Assembly: GCA_016929465.1 (NCBI GenBank)
Contig: JAFGIT010000021.1
Coordinates: 1-10,350, forward strand
Source: Candidatus Coatesiibacteriota bacterium
GTDB taxonomy: Bacteria > B130-G9
Direction of reading: 5' to 3'
DNA length: 10,350 bases
Position 1 is the stretch's first letter. Every line of letters begins with the position of its first letter. The notes under the pieces are model-generated. The model searched no databases. It was given only the letters and a program-made list of their open reading frames with translations, and was not told the origin of the DNA. Shown here piece by piece: positions 6,657 through 10,350 of the stretch. Both the position numbers and the translations under genes were made by a program.

Positions 6657-6689
6657 GTAGGCCAATAATAGACTCTGATTACACCCTGT

Positions 6690-6750
6690 AAGCGCGGTCG
6701 GGCCAAAAGATAGGATTTTCCCGTCGGGTAATTGGCCCGATCGCGCTTTT
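6690..6750 (+). terminator. Rho-independent terminator after P4
   Basis: The left arm 6690-6706 (AAGCGCGGTCGGGCCAA) pairs with the right arm 6732-6748 over 17 positions with a single G-T wobble. A 25-base loop lies between the arms, and the right arm runs into TTTT (6747-6750). The U-tract is on the plus-strand side only, so it serves P4 rather than the TPR gene. The rest of 6657-6936 shows no gene. Confidence 0.88.
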
Positions 6751-6936
6751 GTTCATCCGGCAGCACTCTTTCTTAGCAATCCCCTTCTCTTGCGCGCACG
6801 CAATGATTCATGTCAGATGGCGGCGGCGGGGGAGAGGCAGAGGCACTCCTTTCCCGAGTCCATAGCTCCCCTCCTGCAATATCGGCACCGTGAAATCCAT
6901 CTCTGGAGGTTGTCTGCTGTAGGAGCGCCCTCAGAG

Positions 6937-9087
6937 TCACCCTCCCAAGCGTGATAAACGCTTACCTGCGACCGACGTTGCCATCTCATTGCATCCCATC
7001 GAGCGACATCTCTCGTACGCGGCTACCGCCTCGGCGAATTTCCCCAGCTCCTCGTAGATCATCCCGCTCTTCAAACAGGCATTTTGAACAACGTCAGCGT
7101 CGCAGCCCTCTGCGCTCGCAACACCGAGAAACAATGTGAGCGACTCTGGAAGTCTCCCCATTCTGAAAAGCGACTCAGCGACCATATATCGCAGGTTACA
7201 TCTCTTATCAGGGGGAGCGTTGGCTGCTGCGGCCTCAAAGCGCTTTAGTGCATCGTCGAACCGCGCCTCGGCGAAAGATATCGCCCCAAGTCGCGCCGAC
7301 GCTGCATAGGTCTCTCTCCATTCTGGATAGCGTCTGCAAACCTCGAGATAGATAGTGCTTGCGCTAGCCGTCGAGCCGGCGATATAGCAGCATTCAGCGG
7401 CCGCGAATAGGAGCTCTGCCTGCCCCTCAGGGGCCATTTTGCCCTCGCTATTCTCCGCCAGCGAAAGGAGAATCGAGCACATCTGAGATCTGGAGAGCTC
7501 CGCGAAAAATGCCTGACGGGCAGATTGAGCCGAGGAATTCTCATTTCTCTTAGCCTCCTCCGAAAACCGCGTTAGAGTGCTTTCTGCAAGTTTCAGGGCC
7601 CGATCTCTTTTGCCACTCTTCACGAATGAGGCAACGAGTCTCCCCGCAGTTTGAGCTATCCTCGCCAGGTCCTTGGAGGAATTGACCAATTGATTCAATG
7701 ACCCCAACGCAGCATCGAGATCTCCCCGCCGGATCAAGACACTGGTCAGCCTCTCCAGCGCGAGTTCGATCTTGCTTTCTTCGGGCTTCAGAGATAGAAG
7801 GAGCCGGTACGCCCGTTCGGCTTCATCAAGGCTATTCAGGCGCTCGTGGGACTCTGCGACCATAACCAGGGCGGCAGCGGCAGCCTCCTTGTCCTGGTTG
7901 AGCAGCCCTCTAGCTAATAGAGGCGACAATTGGAGAATAACACCACTGAAATCGCCGGCCTTGAATTGGGCCTCCGCAAGCTGAAGCCCTGTCAAGAGCC
8001 TCAGATCACCATTCACTAAGCGGGATAATGCGAACTCGAGCACGGCTGCCGCTGCACCGTGTTCCCCCTGAAGGGAGTAGCAGTTTGCTATTGCAGCTGC
8101 TAAGTCACTTATATTCCGCTCGCTGAAGCCTTCCACCCGATTATGCAGGATCCCGTCGGCCCCCCGGCAATCGCTCATGGAGACCATGCACTCAGCAATC
8201 TGGTGAGAAGCCCAGCGCTCGCTCCTCGCATCCGGCTTATTGGCGATAAAATCCTGAAAGTACGCCATCGCCTTGTCCGGCTCCCCCGCCTTTAGATGGG
8301 CATCCGCTATCAACGCCGTCGCTTTGCTGTGAACCGTAGCGTTCCGTGTTGGATCCTCAACCAGCGGCAACGCCTCCTTTATCGCCTCGTCGAATCTCCC
8401 GAGTGAGGCGAGATCGCTCGCGATCAGAAGGACTGTCTGCGAATGTATCTCTCCTTCTATCGGCCTCTTAAGAAGACGCCTCGCCGTCTCGATGCTTTCC
8501 ACGTATTTGGCTGCTCCCGAATAGGCCCTGCTCAGCTCGTAGAGAGCGGCGTCCATGTATTGAGGGCTGCCGGAGGAAATCAGCTTCTTAAGCAGCTCTA
8601 TCGACTTATCGAATTCAGCTTGCTCATAATGCCATCTCGCAAGCCAGAAAGTGCCGGCATCCTGAAGCTCTCCAGCCACCGACGAGACATCCTCGAGAAG
8701 CTGCCTAACACGCTCCAACTCTCCGAGCTCGAATAGCGCTCGGGCAAGGTGATACTTCGCCTGTATGGAGAACTCCCCGGACGGCCAATTCGAGAGATAA
8801 ATCGACAGGATCCTCTTCACCTCGGCATATTGACCGAGCTGAAAATCGCAATAACCCAGATAATAGGTTGCGCTCGCGGCATAGGGCGATTTACTCGAAT
8901 CGCCGGCCAATGCGCGAAATTCATTCGCCGCGATTTCCCATAGCTGGTCCTTGAGCGCGCCGGTCCCTACCCTGAAGGTCTCGGCATCATTGCCCGAGTA
9001 AGCGGAGCCCAAAAACAAGCTGATCAGAAGGGCCCCGGCAATCCAACCGATCAGAATTTCGCTTCTCATTGCCAGTCTCACAATCAT
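6937..9087 (-). CDS. Large exported tetratricopeptide-repeat protein
   Basis: This 716-residue protein has an N-terminal signal sequence or anchor (MRSEILIGWIAGALLISLFLGSAYSG, split here as MRSEILIGWIAG then ALLISLFLGSAYSG; about residues 7-32) and then nearly continuous helical repeats of TPR type. Examples are ATYYLGYCDFQLGQYAEVKR near 72-91, AALYELSRAYSGAAKYVESI, AFKAGDFSGV-like units, and the C-terminal GMIYEELGKFAEAVAAYERC. No enzymatic domain is visible. Such proteins act as periplasmic or outer-membrane-associated scaffolds; the first repeats recall YbgF/BamD-like proteins, but the length and lack of a lipobox argue against assigning either. The start is uncertain: ATG 9087 is only two bases from the GGAGG core, whereas GTG 9081 has eight. 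It is divergent from the 105-residue secreted protein gene. Confidence 0.88.
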   Translation of the reverse strand: MIVRLAMRSEILIGWIAGALLISLFLGSAYSGNDAETFRVGTGALKDQLWEIAANEFRALAGDSSKSPYAASATYYLGYCDFQLGQYAEVKRILSIYLSNWPSGEFSIQAKYHLARALFELGELERVRQLLEDVSSVAGELQDAGTFWLARWHYEQAEFDKSIELLKKLISSGSPQYMDAALYELSRAYSGAAKYVESIETARRLLKRPIEGEIHSQTVLLIASDLASLGRFDEAIKEALPLVEDPTRNATVHSKATALIADAHLKAGEPDKAMAYFQDFIANKPDARSERWASHQIAECMVSMSDCRGADGILHNRVEGFSERNISDLAAAIANCYSLQGEHGAAAAVLEFALSRLVNGDLRLLTGLQLAEAQFKAGDFSGVILQLSPLLARGLLNQDKEAAAAALVMVAESHERLNSLDEAERAYRLLLSLKPEESKIELALERLTSVLIRRGDLDAALGSLNQLVNSSKDLARIAQTAGRLVASFVKSGKRDRALKLAESTLTRFSEEAKRNENSSAQSARQAFFAELSRSQMCSILLSLAENSEGKMAPEGQAELLFAAAECCYIAGSTASASTIYLEVCRRYPEWRETYAASARLGAISFAEARFDDALKRFEAAAANAPPDKRCNLRYMVAESLFRMGRLPESLTLFLGVASAEGCDADVVQNACLKSGMIYEELGKFAEAVAAYERCRSMGCNEMATSVAGKRLSRLGG

Positions 9088-9097
9088 CTCCTCCCCC
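9088..9097 (-). promoter_or_regulatory. Ribosome binding site of the TPR gene
   Basis: The minus strand reads GGGGGAGGAG immediately before ATG 9087. The spacing better suits GTG 9081, the third codon, which would shorten the protein by two residues. No convincing promoter was found in the 206-base divergent gap 9088-9293. Confidence 0.55.
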
Positions 9098-9293
9098 GCC
9101 GCAGTCTTTGGCTGACACGGTTCGGCCTCGAAAGCTTGCGGCGTGACTCATGCAGTGATTATGGGTTACGATGCCACTCAGGATCAACTTCTTGAATGCA
9201 CTTATGGGCTAATTCATTGAAATCGACGTCTAGGAGAACAGATTCGCCGGAGTTCGCCACCCTCGTGGGCTGGATTCGCGGCTGATTCGCAAA

Positions 9294-9611
9294 ATGGACA
9301 ATCGACTGACACTAGCTCTTCTCATAGTACTACTAGGGATCTCGAGCTCTCACTTGGTCTGCTCGGAGCGATTCCGAATCGCCGCATCTGAGAAAATCCA
9401 GGTGCCAGACCCGTTCGCAGACACGCTGGCCGGATCCGTCGAATCGGGGACTCTGGAGGCCGACGAGACGAATTACGGCTATCAGCGAGTCGAAATCGGC
9501 TCACAGATATTGTTTAAGAGCACGGACGGGCTCTTATATACTCGCCACGGGCTAAACAATTCTCTCAAAGCTGCCGATAAGCGCACTCGGAAACAAAAGG
9601 ACAGTCATTAG
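9294..9611 (+). CDS. Putative small secreted protein, unknown
   Basis: This 105-residue reading frame starts with MDNR and a Leu/Ile-rich stretch to about residue 20 (LTLALLIVLLGISSS), then Cys23, which looks like a Sec signal peptide. The context HLVC is not a good lipobox. The mature part is polar, with VPDPFADTLAGSVESG and ETNYGYQRVEIGSQILFKS (about 60-78), and ends in a basic tail (KRTRKQKDSH). It shows none of the WD...GF family motifs. Codon use is in keeping with the neighbours, but no Shine-Dalgarno sequence precedes the ATG, and an in-frame stop at 9231 limits extension. It is divergent from the TPR gene. It could be a real small exported protein or a remnant of a longer gene. No function can be assigned. 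Confidence 0.5.
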   Translation: MDNRLTLALLIVLLGISSSHLVCSERFRIAASEKIQVPDPFADTLAGSVESGTLEADETNYGYQRVEIGSQILFKSTDGLLYTRHGLNNSLKAADKRTRKQKDSH

Positions 9612-10014
9612 CACACGCAACAATGACCAGCGGCAATCACATCAATATCTTGGAATCCCTAATATGCATCTCGAGATTCCAGACCTTTGGCCACCATTTG
9701 TGGGAATTCTCTCCCTGTATTTTTGCATTTTGTGGATATCATTTTCTCCAGACTGTCCCTTTTTGGACAATTATCCGAAGAAATATTGTGCTAAAAGGTA
9801 CAATTCCAGCGATTCAGTACTCCATGTCAGGAGGGATAAATCGTGCGAGCTTGCTGCAATCGACACAGCCTTGCTGGCCGCTTCTGGGCTATTTAGCGGG
9901 TTCACGGTTGTCCCTCTCGCTGGGAAGGGAGTTCTACTTGACATTCGTGGAGGCAATGCGTACGTTATATAGTGGTGTGATAAACACACTTGCCGATAAT
10001 TGTGTAAAAAAGGC

Positions 10015-10044
10015 TTGACTCTTTAGTATTGCTTCGGGCATATT
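10015..10044 (+). promoter_or_regulatory. Candidate sigma-70-type promoter of P5
   Basis: TTGACT (10015-10020, five of six) and CATATT (10039-10044, four of six) are 18 bases apart, preceded by an A-run (10006-10011) that could act as an UP element. Transcription would start near 10051, giving a leader of about 108 bases before the P5 start. Confidence 0.45.
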
Positions 10045-10071
10045 ACAGACAGGATTGAACCAAAGGACAGA

Positions 10072-10114
10072 TGTCTCTCGGTTTAGAGATAATAATTTAA
10101 GAGGTTTTACCTCT
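10072..10114 (+). other. Two tandem leader hairpins upstream of P5
   Basis: The first hairpin pairs TGTCTCT (10072-10078) with AGAGATA (10085-10091), one G-T pair, loop of six. The second pairs AGAGGT (10100-10105) with ACCTCT (10109-10114), loop of three. ACCTC (10109-10113) is also complementary to GAGGT (10144-10148) inside the P5 ribosome binding site, so an alternative fold could mask it. No known riboswitch class is recognised. Confidence 0.35.
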
Positions 10115-10158
10115 ACTGTTTTGAGTCTGAAGCGCGAGGAAAGGAGGTGACACTTTTA

Positions 10159-10350
10159 GTGAAGAAACTATTCGTATTGACAGTTGGGCTGTTGCTGCTT
10201 GGCAGCATGGCTTTCGCGGACTGGGATAGCGCAAACGGCCATGGCCTGTTCCCGTATTGGCAGACAGGTGAGAATTGGTACACGCTTCTCATTTTCGTGA
10301 ATGGTTCCGAGGAGACCGGTGACGTTCTCAACATCCGGTTCTTCGACACG
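10159..10350 (+). CDS. P5: small secreted protein of the WD...GF family (3' truncated by window end)
   Basis: The first 64 codons of a fifth family member run off the window. The start is GTG, ten bases after an excellent AAGGAGGTGA core (10141-10150; eight bases of spacing). The signal peptide VKKLFVLTVGLLLLGSMAFA ends in an AFA cleavage site before DWDSANG at residue 21. Family motifs are FPYW (31-34), WYTLLIFVNGSEE (40-52) and the strand LNIRFFD, where Phe62 replaces the first Cys of the C-x6-C pair found in P1-P4. It is most like P4. By analogy about 75-90 further residues are expected, ending in Gly-Phe. Function unknown; export is well supported. Confidence 0.88.
   Translation, partial: MKKLFVLTVGLLLLGSMAFADWDSANGHGLFPYWQTGENWYTLLIFVNGSEETGDVLNIRFFDT

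Larger units (their letters stand above)
9612..10158. other. Long intergenic region before P5
   Basis: These 547 bases are more AT-rich than the genes. Two overlapping plus-strand open frames (from 9623 and 9664) lack ribosome binding sites and any recognisable domain, so I do not call them. Visible elements are a five-pair inverted repeat (TGTCC/GGACA, with flanks, 9754-9769), a GTGTG/CACAC inverted repeat (9975-9989), a perfect TTGACA at 9938-9943 without a convincing -10, and the promoter and leader hairpins of P5 listed separately. I see no tRNA, insertion sequence or CRISPR array. Confidence 0.5.

Noticed and set aside
9731-10010. Possible oriC: a near DnaA box at 9731 and a weaker TTATCCGAA at 9771
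   Set aside because: Only one box with a single mismatch and one with two; no cluster and no dnaA or dnaN nearby. Not enough to call an origin.
9623-10018. Open frame of 131 codons, with another of 102 codons overlapping in a different frame at 9664-9972
   Set aside because: Neither has a ribosome binding site, a recognisable domain or gene-like composition; they overlap each other in an AT-rich intergenic region.

Overview
The window looks like chromosomal DNA of a Gram-negative-type bacterium, probably from a little-studied or uncultivated lineage. The evidence is a chromosomal ParA/ParB pair with a perfect parS site, rsmG (gidB) nearby, a bactofilin, a DUF4282 membrane protein, Sec signal peptides on many products, and a large exported TPR protein. 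Base composition is moderate and even across the genes. rsmG and parAB lie near the replication origin in many bacteria, so an origin-proximal position is likely but not proven. The species cannot be named from the sequence.

Left part (1-3700): the 3' end of an unidentified plus-strand gene (3-155) faces a minus-strand block read from 3654 down to 197. Its order is parA, parB, bactofilin, family 2 glycosyltransferase, DUF4282 protein. The first four genes overlap (35, 1 and 1 bases) and are probably translated as one coupled unit. A 20-bp palindrome containing the 16-bp parS consensus sits just upstream of parA. The block joins chromosome segregation (ParABS), a membrane-associated polymer scaffold (bactofilin) and an envelope-sugar enzyme.

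Middle part (3700-6936): three small secreted paralogs, here called P1, P2 and P3, form a plus-strand operon between parA and rsmG, genes that are often adjacent. rsmG is on the minus strand, convergent with P3. A fourth paralog, P4, is divergent from rsmG and ends at a strong intrinsic terminator.

Right part (6937-10350): a 716-residue exported TPR protein on the minus strand is divergent from a 105-residue putative secreted protein on the plus strand. About 550 bases without a convincing gene follow. Then comes a fifth paralog, P5, with a good ribosome binding site and a candidate promoter. P5 is cut off by the window edge.

The most notable content is this five-member family. Each member has a signal peptide, a mature start of the form (D/S)WD, a P-(F/Y)-W motif, YT(L/M)(L/I) followed by (F/L)VNG, and a C-x6-C pair that is altered in P5. 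The four complete members end in Gly-Phe. I do not recognise the family. A small extracytoplasmic, probably beta-rich, surface or periplasmic protein is an inference from sequence pattern only.
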